Part shown: one piece after another, positions 1-7,866 of the stretch
Layout: every line of letters begins with the position of its first letter
How positions within the stretch are numbered: position 1 is the first letter of the stretch
NCBI GenBank assembly: GCA_020049615.1
Contig: JAIFKN010000095.1
Location: forward strand, 1 to 33,493
Direction: 5' to 3'
DNA: 33,493 nt
Source: a bacterium
GTDB taxonomy: Bacteria > Planctomycetota > UBA11346
Translations under genes and position numbers: made by a program
Notes under the pieces: model-generated
Databases searched by the model: none
Told to the model about the DNA's origin: nothing
The model's input: only the letters and a program-made list of their open reading frames with translations

Positions 1-70
1 TGCTGATTATACCGCATCAAATCACAATTCGTTGAGGTGCGAATCGGGCACCCATGACGGTCAGAGGCGT
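1..70. other. Left edge, no gene recognised
   Basis: These 70 bases are relatively AT-rich for the window and lie downstream of the minus-strand gene that ends at 71. I see no convincing coding frame, terminator hairpin or RNA gene here. Confidence 0.4.
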
Positions 71-1165
71 CTATCCCCGACAGGCTCCTAGCAGGCGCAA
101 TCCGGTGGTGGTGCGCAAGTGCTGCTCGAGCAGGCTGTGCTCGAAGGTGCAGCGCGAGCCCCGGCAATGGGTGCACCAGCCGCCGCATACCACCTCCTGG
201 TACAGTTCCCATCCCGCGTTGCGCCAGGACAACGGAGGGAGGAGCGGCGAGGCTGTCAGCAGGTCGATGGTGGTGGTCGGCAATCCGTGGGCTGCGATCC
301 ATGCTGCAGTGTCGATGGCGCGGGACAGGATCCGTCCCCGTCCGGCGCGGTGGAAGCAACGGAGCGACAGCTCCCAGGTCATGATCTGGGGTAATCTGAC
401 ATTCATGGCGCGCAGTGCCCCCTCCGGCGGCAGACGGAGCACCATGGCCTGGAGCAGGGGGTGGATGGCGAAGCTGGCTGTCAAACGCTCGTCGAGCGTT
501 CGCGCCAGGTCGCTAGCAGCGGCCGCGTGAGGGGCCGGTGCCAGGCCCGACCGGTGGCGCAGCACATGCCGCTGCCACGCCTGGGCCAGGCGCAGCGAGG
601 TCATATGGCCCGCCAGACCCGGGAAGGGCATGGTCGTGGCAACCCGGGCGATGCGCGTTGCGAGAACGGCCGGGTCGTTCGCCGGCGTGACCGAGCGCAG
701 GGCGAAGACATCGTCGAGTTCGTAGCGCTGCCAATCCCACAATTTCGTCGGCAGATCACGGACTTCCAGTCGATGGATGGCTGAGGTCCATGAGGCGGTG
801 CCGGACAGCCCATCGATCAGCGGGTCGAGGGAACCCGCGATTGTGTCCTTCCATGCGACAGCATCCGCGGGCGGATCACGGAAGGGATCCCAGCGCCATT
901 GGCCGGAATCGTTGCCGACGTAGCGCGGCGAGGATTCGCAGATGCTGGCGATCCGCTTGAGCAGGAGGGCATCGCTGCTGGATCGTCGGACGGCGGCTGG
1001 TGTCGGATCCATGGACAGGCCAAGTGCTTTCGCCCTGGCTATCTGAGCGTCGAGATCCGCCGATGAATTCAGCCACAGCGTTAGGACGAGGCAGGCGATC
1101 GCCAGCAGCCCGAGCAGGATGATCGGCAGCCACCACCAGCCGAGCCGCAGGGGCTTGTCCGCCAT
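71..1165 (-). CDS. Membrane-anchored hypothetical protein with C-terminal cysteine cluster
   Basis: I do not recognise the family. From the ATG at 1165 the protein has 364 residues; an in-frame ATG seven codons upstream (1186) is possible, but the 1165 start puts a short basic tail just before the membrane segment. Residues about 8-32 form one strongly hydrophobic helix after KPLRLGWWW, so the protein is probably anchored with most of its chain outside the cytoplasm. The body is helical, with no motif I can name. The last 40 residues hold five cysteines (327, 331, 334, 339, 362), four of them in a CxxxCxxCxxxxC pattern around CGGWCTHCRGSRC that could bind metal or form disulfides. It is divergent from the WXG100/FtsK-like cluster and shares about 100 bp of upstream DNA with it, so it may belong to that locus; this is inference. 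Confidence 0.7.
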   Translation of the reverse strand: MADKPLRLGWWWLPIILLGLLAIACLVLTLWLNSSADLDAQIARAKALGLSMDPTPAAVRRSSSDALLLKRIASICESSPRYVGNDSGQWRWDPFRDPPADAVAWKDTIAGSLDPLIDGLSGTASWTSAIHRLEVRDLPTKLWDWQRYELDDVFALRSVTPANDPAVLATRIARVATTMPFPGLAGHMTSLRLAQAWQRHVLRHRSGLAPAPHAAAASDLARTLDERLTASFAIHPLLQAMVLRLPPEGALRAMNVRLPQIMTWELSLRCFHRAGRGRILSRAIDTAAWIAAHGLPTTTIDLLTASPLLPPLSWRNAGWELYQEVVCGGWCTHCRGSRCTFEHSLLEQHLRTTTGLRLLGACRG

Positions 1166-1272
1166 GGTGGAGCCTATCCCGGGCAAGCCCTTGGTTCCAG
1201 CCTCCGTTCCGACGGACCCGCCTCACCGCCGTGAGCGATGGCCAAGACAGTCGGCAGCGCTACCATGCCGCC

Positions 1273-1545
1273 ATGGCCAAGGCAGCAGTCGACCCCGAGG
1301 AGCTGGCGCGCTTCGTCGCCGCGCTCAAGCGCTTCAACCAGGTGACGCGCGACGAGATCGCACTGGTCCAGCGCCAGTTCAAGCGGCTGGGCGAGACCTG
1401 GCAGGACCAGGAGCAGGCGCGCTTCGCCGAGAGCTTCGAAAGCATGGTGCGGGTCTACGGCCGCTTCCTCGAGGAGTCGGACCGCCAGGTGCCGGTGCTC
1501 ACGCGCAAGGCCGAGGCGATTCGCGACTACCTGCGGTCGGGCTGA
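1273..1545 (+). CDS. WXG100-like small helical protein
   Basis: This 90-residue, all-helical protein has the size and layout of WXG100 (ESAT-6-like) proteins: two long amphipathic helices joined by a turn that carries a conserved Trp, here GETWQDQEQ with WQD at residues 43-45. WXG100 proteins are typically non-Sec substrates or partners of type VII secretion ATPases. The protein has no signal peptide and no cysteine. I chose the ATG at 1273 because the helix begins directly after it (MAKAAVDPEELARF); a GTG at 1231 would add 14 residues unlike the family. No clear Shine-Dalgarno precedes either start. It is the first gene of a run ending in a three-domain FtsK/SpoIIIE-type ATPase, which is the classical WXG100 context. 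The call rests on fold pattern and context, because the turn reads WQD rather than WxG. Confidence 0.72.
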   Translation: MAKAAVDPEELARFVAALKRFNQVTRDEIALVQRQFKRLGETWQDQEQARFAESFESMVRVYGRFLEESDRQVPVLTRKAEAIRDYLRSG

Positions 1546-1550
1546 CGGCG

Positions 1551-2057
1551 ATGGGCTCGGCGGACCTCAAGGATCCGGCGATCATCCGCGATTTCCGCGG
1601 CCGCCTGGCCCGTTTCCAGCAGCAGGTCGCCGCCGCCATGGACGGGGCTCCGAGCGCGCTCGACCGCTCGATCGACCAGCTGCGCAACGAGCTCGGACCG
1701 CGCTGGAAGAAGGAGCTGGGCAAGCGCCAGGAACTGTACGCCCAGGCGCGGCGCAAGTACCTTGAAGCCGAGGCCGAGGTGAAAGCCAACGGCCGCCGCG
1801 GTGCGGTCGACCGCAGCAGCGCCGCCGACGAACAGCGCGAGATGAACAAGGCCTTGAAGCGCTGCGAGGAGGCCGAGGAGAAGATCCGCCTGATCCGCAC
1901 TTGGTTGATGCGTCTGGAGGGTGACGGCAAGGATCTGCTGGCGCGCTGCCGCGATCATGACCTCGCCCTGCACGACCTGACCATCAAGGGCCTGGCTCAA
2001 CTCGAGCGCCTGGCCGAGCGTATCGACGAGTACCTGCAACGTGGAGCCCAGCCATGA
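1551..2057 (+). CDS. Helical coiled-coil protein of WXG/FtsK-type cluster
   Basis: The protein has 168 residues, starts 5 nt after the preceding stop, and overlaps the next gene by 4 nt (ATGA at 2054). It is predicted to be almost entirely helical and highly charged, with long heptad-like stretches at about residues 20-90 and 95-165 (for example EEAEEKIRLIRTWLMRLEG). It has no signal peptide or membrane segment. Its single central GPRWKKELGKRQE segment resembles the Trp-containing turn of longer WXG-fold proteins, so it could be an extended member of that superfamily, a chaperone or a secreted partner. I cannot assign a named family. Its position between two WXG-like genes and its translational coupling indicate that it belongs to the same complex. 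Confidence 0.72.
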   Translation: MGSADLKDPAIIRDFRGRLARFQQQVAAAMDGAPSALDRSIDQLRNELGPRWKKELGKRQELYAQARRKYLEAEAEVKANGRRGAVDRSSAADEQREMNKALKRCEEAEEKIRLIRTWLMRLEGDGKDLLARCRDHDLALHDLTIKGLAQLERLAERIDEYLQRGAQP

Positions 2058-2269
2058 GTTCGCCGTCGGCCGACGAGGCCACCCTCGACCGCGCCCTGCG
2101 CGAGCTGACCGATGCCTGGGCGATCGCCGGCGAAGGCTGGCAGGACGCGGCGCGCAGCGAGTTCGAGCGCGACCACCTCAACGACATCCAGTGGCGAGGC
2201 CGCCAGGGCATGAAGGCGCTGAGCGAACTGTCGGCCCTGTGTTCCGAAGCGATGCGGAGATGCTCATGA
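2054..2269 (+). CDS. Small WXG-like protein
   Basis: This 71-residue helical protein has the segment GEGWQDAARSEF at about residues 26-37, a Trp-containing turn between two helices that closely parallels the GETWQDQEQARF of the first gene in the cluster. It is shorter than the usual 90-100 residues of WXG100 proteins, mainly in the second helix. It is tied to its neighbours by ATGA overlaps on both sides (2054-2057 and 2266-2269), the second with the ATPase gene. The pairing suggests a heterodimer of two WXG-like partners, by analogy with EsxA/EsxB; this is inference. Frame and overlaps support it as a real gene despite its small size. Confidence 0.7.
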   Translation: MSSPSADEATLDRALRELTDAWAIAGEGWQDAARSEFERDHLNDIQWRGRQGMKALSELSALCSEAMRRCS

Positions 2270-5200
2270 GCGCCTATGACGTCAACGCCCTGCTGCCACG
2301 CCTGGCCGAGCTGTCGGCGCTGCAGGACCGGCTGGCGGCCGAGCGCTCCGGCCACGAATCGGCCTGGCAGCAGCGCCGCCTCCAGCTGGCCGAGGGGGGG
2401 CGTCGGGCGGTCGAGAAGCAACGAGCAGTCCTCGCCGGGTTCGATCCATCCGCCGAGGCGGAGGCCGCCGGGCTGGCCGAGCGCGCAGCAGCCAAGCGCC
2501 GCCTCGATCAGGTCGCCGCCGCCGCCACCCGCCTGCGCCGCGAGGCGCGCGAAGCTTTGGACCGCCAGCTGACCGAGCAGCGTGCCGCCGAGGCCGCCGC
2601 CGCCCGCACGCGCATGGCGGCCAATGCCGGCCAGCGCTCCGAGGTCCTGCGCGGCCTGGCGACGCAGCGGCAACGCGCCCAGGAACTGGAAGCCGAGGTG
2701 CACCGTCAGGTCAAGCGCCTCAGCCGCCAGTTGCCTCCGGTGGAGGCGGCCGTCCAACAGGAGGTGCCCCTCGGTACCGACGCCGGACGTTCGCTCGCTG
2801 CTCTGGGCGAGCAGCTCGACCAGCTGGCGGGCATGCTGCCCCGCGTGGTAGCCAGCTGGCCGGCGCGGCTGAGCCGGCCGTTCTTCCGCTGGTCACTCCA
2901 CCTCTTCGCCTGCCTGCCCGCCGTGGCCCTGGTGATGGCGGTCCCGGATTGGGCGATCGCGCCATGGGCGGCGGGGCTGCTGGTGTTCAGCCAGGTCGTC
3001 GTGGCGGGAATCGTCCTCAGCCTGCGCCCGCGCGTCCTGCAGCGCTTCTCCTTCCTGCGCGACACCTTGGGCGGGGTGGCCGGCCGCGCCGCCGCCATCG
3101 AGCGTCTTGCCGCCGATCCCGCCGGCGCCGCCCGGCGCAGCAGCCTCGACGCCCTGGTCTCGGCCGGGGTGCAGAGCGAGGAGGCGCAGCGCAGCGCGCG
3201 CGAGGCGGCGGAGCGCTCGCTCGCCCGCCTGCGCGATCGCGAGGCCCGTCTGCGCGCGCGTATCGAGCGCAGCACCCTGCCACGCGAGGCCGAGGCGCGC
3301 CGTCGCGCCCAGGCCGCCGCCGACCAACGGCATCGCGAGCAGGCTGCGCGGCTGGCTGCCGCCGAGGCTGCGGCCGACGCCGAACTGGCCGCCGTCGATG
3401 GCGCCTGGGCGGAGGAACGCGACCGTCTCGACGCCGTGGTCGCCGCGGCCCGGTCCGACCTCGACACGGTGCTGGCTGCTGCCCGCAGCCGCCAGGCCGC
3501 CGAACATCCGGCGTGGAGCGATCCGTCCTGGATGGCGTGGCATCCGGCGGCTGCCTGGCCTACCGGCCTGCCCCTGGGCGTGGCCGGCGACGACCGGCTG
3601 GAACTGCCGATCGCCCTGCCCTACCCGGCGGCGGCGAACCTCGTGGTCCATGCCGGGGCAGACAACCGCGCCGCAGCGATCGACCTGCTCGCCGGCTCCG
3701 TGCTGCGCTGCCTGCTCGGCACCCCAGCCGGGCGCATCCGCCTGACCCTGATCGATCCGGTCGGGCTCGGCCAGAGCTTCGCCCCGCTGCTCGCCCTGGT
3801 CGACCAGGGCGAGGCGGTGATGCCCGGCGGCCTCGCCACGGATGACGAGCGCATCGAGCGGGCTCTCGACGACCTCAGCGCCCATCTCGAAGCGGTGATC
3901 CGCACCCGGCTGCGCGGCAAGTACGAGACCCTCGCCGACTACAATCGCGAGGCAGGTGATCTGCAGGAGCCGATCCGCCTGGTCGCGGTGGCCGACTTCC
4001 CTGCCGGTTTCGGCGAACGGGCCAGCGAACGCCTCGGTGTGCTGCTGCGTACCGGCGCCCGTTGCGGCGTGCATGTGCTGCTGCACCACGACGCCCGTAC
4101 CCGCCTGGCTCCGGGGATCGATGGCACGTTGACGCAACACGCCGCCGTGGTGCTGCGCGAGGCGGAAGGCCGACTGACGGTCGATCATCCCGCCGTCCGC
4201 GGCTGGCGCTTCACCCCCGAACCGCTGCCCCCGGCGACCACCGCCGCCCGCCTGGTCGCTGCAGCCGGCGTCGCGGCGGTTCGGGCGAGCAAGGTCGAGA
4301 TCGACTTCTCGGTCGTCGCGCCGCCGCCGGCCGAGGTGTGGTCGCTGTCCACCGCCGAGCGCCTGCGCGTGCCGGTCGGTGTACGCGGGGCCGGTCAGCT
4401 GCAGTACCTCGAACTCGGCCGCGGCACCGCCCAGCACGTGCTGATCGGCGGCCGCACCGGTTCCGGCAAGTCGACCCTGCTGCACGTCATGGTGACCAGT
4501 GCCGCGCTGTGGTTCCACCCGCGCGAGTTGGAGGTCCACCTCATCGATTTCAAGAAGGGCGTCGAATTCCAGGCCTACGCCGCAACCAAGCTGCCGCATG
4601 CCCGGGTCGTGGCGGTGGAGAGCGACCGTGAGTTCGGCCTGTCGGTGCTGCGTCGCCTCGATGGCGAACTGACCCGGCGTGGCGACCTGTTCCGCGCCGT
4701 CGGTGCGCAGGATCTGGCGGCGCACCGCCGAGCCGGTGGCGAGCACATCCCGCGCGTGCTGCTGCTGATCGACGAGTTCCAGGAGTTCTTCACCGAGGAC
4801 GACAGCATCGCCCGCGATGCGGCGCTGCTACTCGACCGCTTCGTCCGCCAGGGCCGCGCCTTCGGCGTGCACGTCGTGCTCGGCTCGCAGACGCTCAGCG
4901 GCTCGTACAGCCTGGCCAAGAGCAGCCTCGGCCAGATGGGCGTGCGCATCGTCCTGCCCTGCAACGAGGCCGACGCGCATCTGCTGCTGCACGAGGACAA
5001 CGACGCGGTGCGTCTGCTGACCCGTCCCGGCGAAGGCATCTACAACGACCAGGCCGGCCTGGCCGAGGGCAACAGCCCGTTCCAGGTCTGCTGGCTATCG
5101 GACCAGCAGCGCAGCGACGCGCTGCGGCCGCTGGCGACGCGGGCGGCGGCCGATGGCTGGAAGCCGTCGTCGCCGACCGTGATCTTCGCTGGCGACGCCC

Positions 5201-6018
5201 CGGCCCGGCTCGACGAGGACGCCGCCCTGGCCGCCCTGCTCGCCGCCGCGCCCGTGCCGAGGACCGCGGCCGCGGTCGGCCAGAGCAGTTCGCTGCGCGG
5301 CTCGGCCGAGGTGCTGCTGCCTGCCGCCTCGGGCGGCAACCTGCTGCTGGTCGGCCAGCATCGCGAGGCCGCCTGCGCCACCCTTGCCGCGCTGGCCATC
5401 GGCCTGGCCGCCCGCCATCCGGTCGGCGGGCTGCGTCTGCTCGCCTTCGACGGCGAGGAGGCGGAAGGGCCGTTCGCCGGCGTGTGGGCCGCGCTCGGCA
5501 GCGCCCTGCCGCATGGCACCATGCGCGTCGGCGGGCGCGAGCTTGCGCCCGCCTTGGCCGAGCTGTGTGCGCTGATGGAGCGTCGGCAGTCCGGCGAGGA
5601 CGCCGCGCGCACGCCGGTGCTGCTGGCGATCAACGCGCTGCAGCGCCTGCGTGCCCTGCGCCCGGACGACGATGCGCCGTTCGACCGCAGTGGCGAGCCG
5701 CTGTCGGATCGCTTTGCCAAGCTGCTCGCCGGCGGGCCGGAATACGGCCTCCATGTCGCCGCCTGGTGCGACTCGCTGGCCGGCGTGCAGCGTTCGATGT
5801 CGCGGAAGAGCCTGCGCGACTTCGACATCCGGATCTGCTTCCAGATGAGCCCGGCCGATTCGACCGAGCTGATCGACGACGACGGCGCCAGCCGGCTCGG
5901 CCTGCACAGCGCCCTGCTAGCGGTGCTGACCGAGGGCCGGCGCGAGAAGTTCCGGCCCTATCAGGCGCCGGACGCCGCCTTCCTGGCCAGGATCGGAGCC
6001 GCCCTGCGGGCGCGCTGA
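2266..6018 (+). CDS. FtsK/SpoIIIE-type membrane ATPase, EccC/EssC-like
   Basis: This is a 1250-residue ATPase, probably the motor of a type VII-like secretion apparatus. Residues 1-205 are Ala/Arg/Glu-rich coiled coil. Two membrane helices follow (about 211-226 and 232-251), then a second coiled coil (about 254-430). Three P-loop-like domains come next. The first (about 446-690) is degenerate, with HAGADNR (462-468) where Walker A should be, though it keeps an FtsK-like LIDPVG strand. The second (about 700-960) is canonical, with Walker A GGRTGSGKST at 728-737 and Walker B VLLLIDEFQEF at 831 onward. The third (about 1010-1250) is degenerate: VGQHREAA at 1029-1036 and LLAIN in place of a Walker B acid. 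Tandem FtsK-like domains after two membrane helices match EccC/EssC. There is no FtsK gamma (KOPS-reading) domain, which argues against a chromosome translocase. The ATG at 2266 is chosen because it forms an ATGA overlap with the preceding WXG-like gene; an ATG at 2260 is also possible. Confidence 0.88.
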   Translation: MSAYDVNALLPRLAELSALQDRLAAERSGHESAWQQRRLQLAEGGRRAVEKQRAVLAGFDPSAEAEAAGLAERAAAKRRLDQVAAAATRLRREAREALDRQLTEQRAAEAAAARTRMAANAGQRSEVLRGLATQRQRAQELEAEVHRQVKRLSRQLPPVEAAVQQEVPLGTDAGRSLAALGEQLDQLAGMLPRVVASWPARLSRPFFRWSLHLFACLPAVALVMAVPDWAIAPWAAGLLVFSQVVVAGIVLSLRPRVLQRFSFLRDTLGGVAGRAAAIERLAADPAGAARRSSLDALVSAGVQSEEAQRSAREAAERSLARLRDREARLRARIERSTLPREAEARRRAQAAADQRHREQAARLAAAEAAADAELAAVDGAWAEERDRLDAVVAAARSDLDTVLAAARSRQAAEHPAWSDPSWMAWHPAAAWPTGLPLGVAGDDRLELPIALPYPAAANLVVHAGADNRAAAIDLLAGSVLRCLLGTPAGRIRLTLIDPVGLGQSFAPLLALVDQGEAVMPGGLATDDERIERALDDLSAHLEAVIRTRLRGKYETLADYNREAGDLQEPIRLVAVADFPAGFGERASERLGVLLRTGARCGVHVLLHHDARTRLAPGIDGTLTQHAAVVLREAEGRLTVDHPAVRGWRFTPEPLPPATTAARLVAAAGVAAVRASKVEIDFSVVAPPPAEVWSLSTAERLRVPVGVRGAGQLQYLELGRGTAQHVLIGGRTGSGKSTLLHVMVTSAALWFHPRELEVHLIDFKKGVEFQAYAATKLPHARVVAVESDREFGLSVLRRLDGELTRRGDLFRAVGAQDLAAHRRAGGEHIPRVLLLIDEFQEFFTEDDSIARDAALLLDRFVRQGRAFGVHVVLGSQTLSGSYSLAKSSLGQMGVRIVLPCNEADAHLLLHEDNDAVRLLTRPGEGIYNDQAGLAEGNSPFQVCWLSDQQRSDALRPLATRAAADGWKPSSPTVIFAGDAPARLDEDAALAALLAAAPVPRTAAAVGQSSSLRGSAEVLLPAASGGNLLLVGQHREAACATLAALAIGLAARHPVGGLRLLAFDGEEAEGPFAGVWAALGSALPHGTMRVGGRELAPALAELCALMERRQSGEDAARTPVLLAINALQRLRALRPDDDAPFDRSGEPLSDRFAKLLAGGPEYGLHVAAWCDSLAGVQRSMSRKSLRDFDIRICFQMSPADSTELIDDDGASRLGLHSALLAVLTEGRREKFRPYQAPDAAFLARIGAALRAR

Positions 6019-6020
6019 CC

Positions 6021-7541
6021 GTGCGTGCGCTGCCGATCCTCGCCGCGGTGGCCGTCTTCGTGCTGGCGATCGCCGGCGCCGTTGGCGCAGTCCCGCCGCC
6101 TGTCGCGCCAACAGCCGGTTTCCGCCGCCCTGCGATCACCGATCCGCCAACGCCATCCCCCGCGGATCCGCTCGAAAGCGCCATCCGCGAGCGGCGCTGG
6201 GAGGTCGCCAGCCGGCTCGCGGCCGAGCCGTCGGCGGCGGCTGGCGGGCAGAGTGACCGGATTCGTGACCGCATCCGTCGCGGAACGCAGCGCGATGTCG
6301 GCGGGGTGCTCGAATCCGAGATCCTGATCGGGGCGCTGGCCGCCTGGGGGCCGGTAGAGGCGCAGCGCTCCAGCCTCAAGGCGCTCACCGGCAAGGCGCC
6401 CTACACCCTGCCGGAAAAGCGGCTCAAGGACCTGCTGGTGTTCGCCCCGCGGAAGCTCGATGCCGATCAGCTGGCGGAGGTGGTCGATGAGCTGCGGCTG
6501 TTGCGCATCGAGGGCTTGGATCTGAACGCAGCCGGCAAGCCGCTGCCGGACCTCGGTGGGGTGGCATGGCGATTCCTTGGTGGAACGGCCATCGATCGCA
6601 TACCGTCTGCGGCATTCGCCGCGAGTCAGCGCCTCGAGATCCTCGATCTGACCGGGCGCAGGACGGGGATCGACGAGATCCTCGCCGCCGTCTCCGGACG
6701 GCCCAGCCTGCGCATCCTCCGTCTGCCCTCCACGCATCCGCTGGGACCGGCCAGTCTGCGCGCCCTGGCCGGCATGGGGGGACTGGAAGACCTGTCGGCG
6801 GGCGCCACCGGCCTGACCGCCGAGGCTTTCGCCCAACTCGCCTCGACCGGTGTGCGGCTGCTCCGGCTCGAGAATCAATTGCCTCAGCCGGCATTCGCCG
6901 GGCTCGGTCGGCTCAACTGCCTGCACCGGCTGACCTGCTCCCTGGCCAGCGGCGTGGACTTCGCTCCGCTGGCTGCGCTGCCCGAGCTCGACGAACTGAC
7001 CTTGGCGATATCGGCCGCCGGCGGTCCGTCGCCGGACTGGCTCCGCTTCGTCCAGGCGAAGGTGCTGCGGCTGTCCCAGGCCGGCATTGATGACCGCCTT
7101 GCGGATGCCATCAGCCGCATGCCGAGGCTCGATCGGCTGGAACTGAACTCCACTGCGCTCACTGAAGACGGTCTGCTCCTGATGGCCACCAACCCTCGGT
7201 TGCGTGTGCTCGAACTGGGTACGAATCCAGGCCTCACTGGTGCGGTGGTGTCACGGCTGCTGCGCCTGCCGACCCTGCGCGAGCTGCGCCTAGCTTCGGC
7301 CGGTATCCCGGAATCGGCGGTGCTCGGCTGCCCTGGCCCCGCCCAGCTCGAGCGGTTCACCTGGGGGGGATCCTCACCGAGCAAGGAACTGGTCGAACAC
7401 CTGATCACCTGGCCCGGCATGGTCCGGGTCGCCATCTCGGGAAAACTGGATCCTGAGATGAAGAAACGCCTCGATGAGGCGAACGAACGCCGGGCCCAGG
7501 TGCCGCCGGACCTGCCGAGCGCCCCGGCCATTGGCTTCTAG
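6021..7541 (+). CDS. Leucine-rich-repeat protein with signal peptide
   Basis: The gene starts at a GTG 2 nt after the ATPase stop codon; no closer ATG fits the hydrophobic N-terminus, and the spacing implies translational coupling. The 506-residue product begins with a signal peptide or anchor (residues about 3-23, LPILAAVAVFVLAIAGAV), followed by a Pro-rich linker. From about residue 200 to 445 it carries irregular leucine-rich repeats of the LxxLxL type (LEILDLTG, LRILRLPS, LRVLELGT, LRELRLAS), which form a curved protein-binding surface. It is probably exported by Sec and exposed outside the inner membrane. As the last gene of the WXG/FtsK-like run it could be a recognition or adhesion component. 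I see no catalytic motif. Confidence 0.82.
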   Translation: MRALPILAAVAVFVLAIAGAVGAVPPPVAPTAGFRRPAITDPPTPSPADPLESAIRERRWEVASRLAAEPSAAAGGQSDRIRDRIRRGTQRDVGGVLESEILIGALAAWGPVEAQRSSLKALTGKAPYTLPEKRLKDLLVFAPRKLDADQLAEVVDELRLLRIEGLDLNAAGKPLPDLGGVAWRFLGGTAIDRIPSAAFAASQRLEILDLTGRRTGIDEILAAVSGRPSLRILRLPSTHPLGPASLRALAGMGGLEDLSAGATGLTAEAFAQLASTGVRLLRLENQLPQPAFAGLGRLNCLHRLTCSLASGVDFAPLAALPELDELTLAISAAGGPSPDWLRFVQAKVLRLSQAGIDDRLADAISRMPRLDRLELNSTALTEDGLLLMATNPRLRVLELGTNPGLTGAVVSRLLRLPTLRELRLASAGIPESAVLGCPGPAQLERFTWGGSSPSKELVEHLITWPGMVRVAISGKLDPEMKKRLDEANERRAQVPPDLPSAPAIGF

Positions 7542-7563
7542 CCGCACTGTCGATGCTGCGCGC

Positions 7564-7866
7564 ATGTACGCCGTCTTCGTCCGCATCCGCATCGCGCCCG
7601 GCCAGACCGCGCGCTTCCTCGAACTGACCGCTGCCAATCATCGCGGGACCCGCGCCGAGGCGGGCAACCTGCGCTTCGACGTGCTGCGCGATGCTGTCGA
7701 TGCCGAGCGGTGCTTCCTCTATGAAGTCTACCGGGACGAAGCCGCCTTCAAAGCCCATCAGCAGACGTCCCACTACCTCGTCTGGAAGGAGGCGGTCGCG
7801 CCGCTGATGGCCGAGCCGCGTAGCGCCGAGCGTATGCATCTGCTACTGCCTGATCCATGGATCTGA
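7564..7866 (+). CDS. LsrG-like antibiotic-biosynthesis-monooxygenase (ABM) domain protein
   Basis: This 100-residue protein consists of one ABM ferredoxin-like domain. The pattern NHxGTxxEAGNLRFDVLRD, then FLYEVYRDEAAFKAHQxTxHY and finally PLMAEPR follows the LsrG subgroup closely. In enteric bacteria LsrG acts on phospho-AI-2 (a cytoplasmic 4-hydroxy-5-phosphonooxypentane-2,3-dione isomerase), and related proteins are quinol monooxygenases. No other lsr gene and no luxS is visible here, so the substrate is open. The ATG at 7564 opens the first beta strand (MYAVFVRIRI); upstream in-frame codons overlap the LRR gene and look unlike the family. The gene overlaps the next by 10 nt, so the two are probably co-transcribed. 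Confidence 0.85.
   Translation: MYAVFVRIRIAPGQTARFLELTAANHRGTRAEAGNLRFDVLRDAVDAERCFLYEVYRDEAAFKAHQQTSHYLVWKEAVAPLMAEPRSAERMHLLLPDPWI

Noticed and set aside
2893..4746. 617-residue open frame antisense to the FtsK-like ATPase gene
   Set aside because: It is a shadow of the GC-biased third codon positions of the plus-strand gene; its translation is Gly/Gln/Arg-rich with no domain.
2266..6018. Cell-division DNA translocase FtsK
   Set aside because: It has three P-loop-like domains, only two membrane helices, no gamma domain, and WXG-like partner genes, all unlike FtsK.
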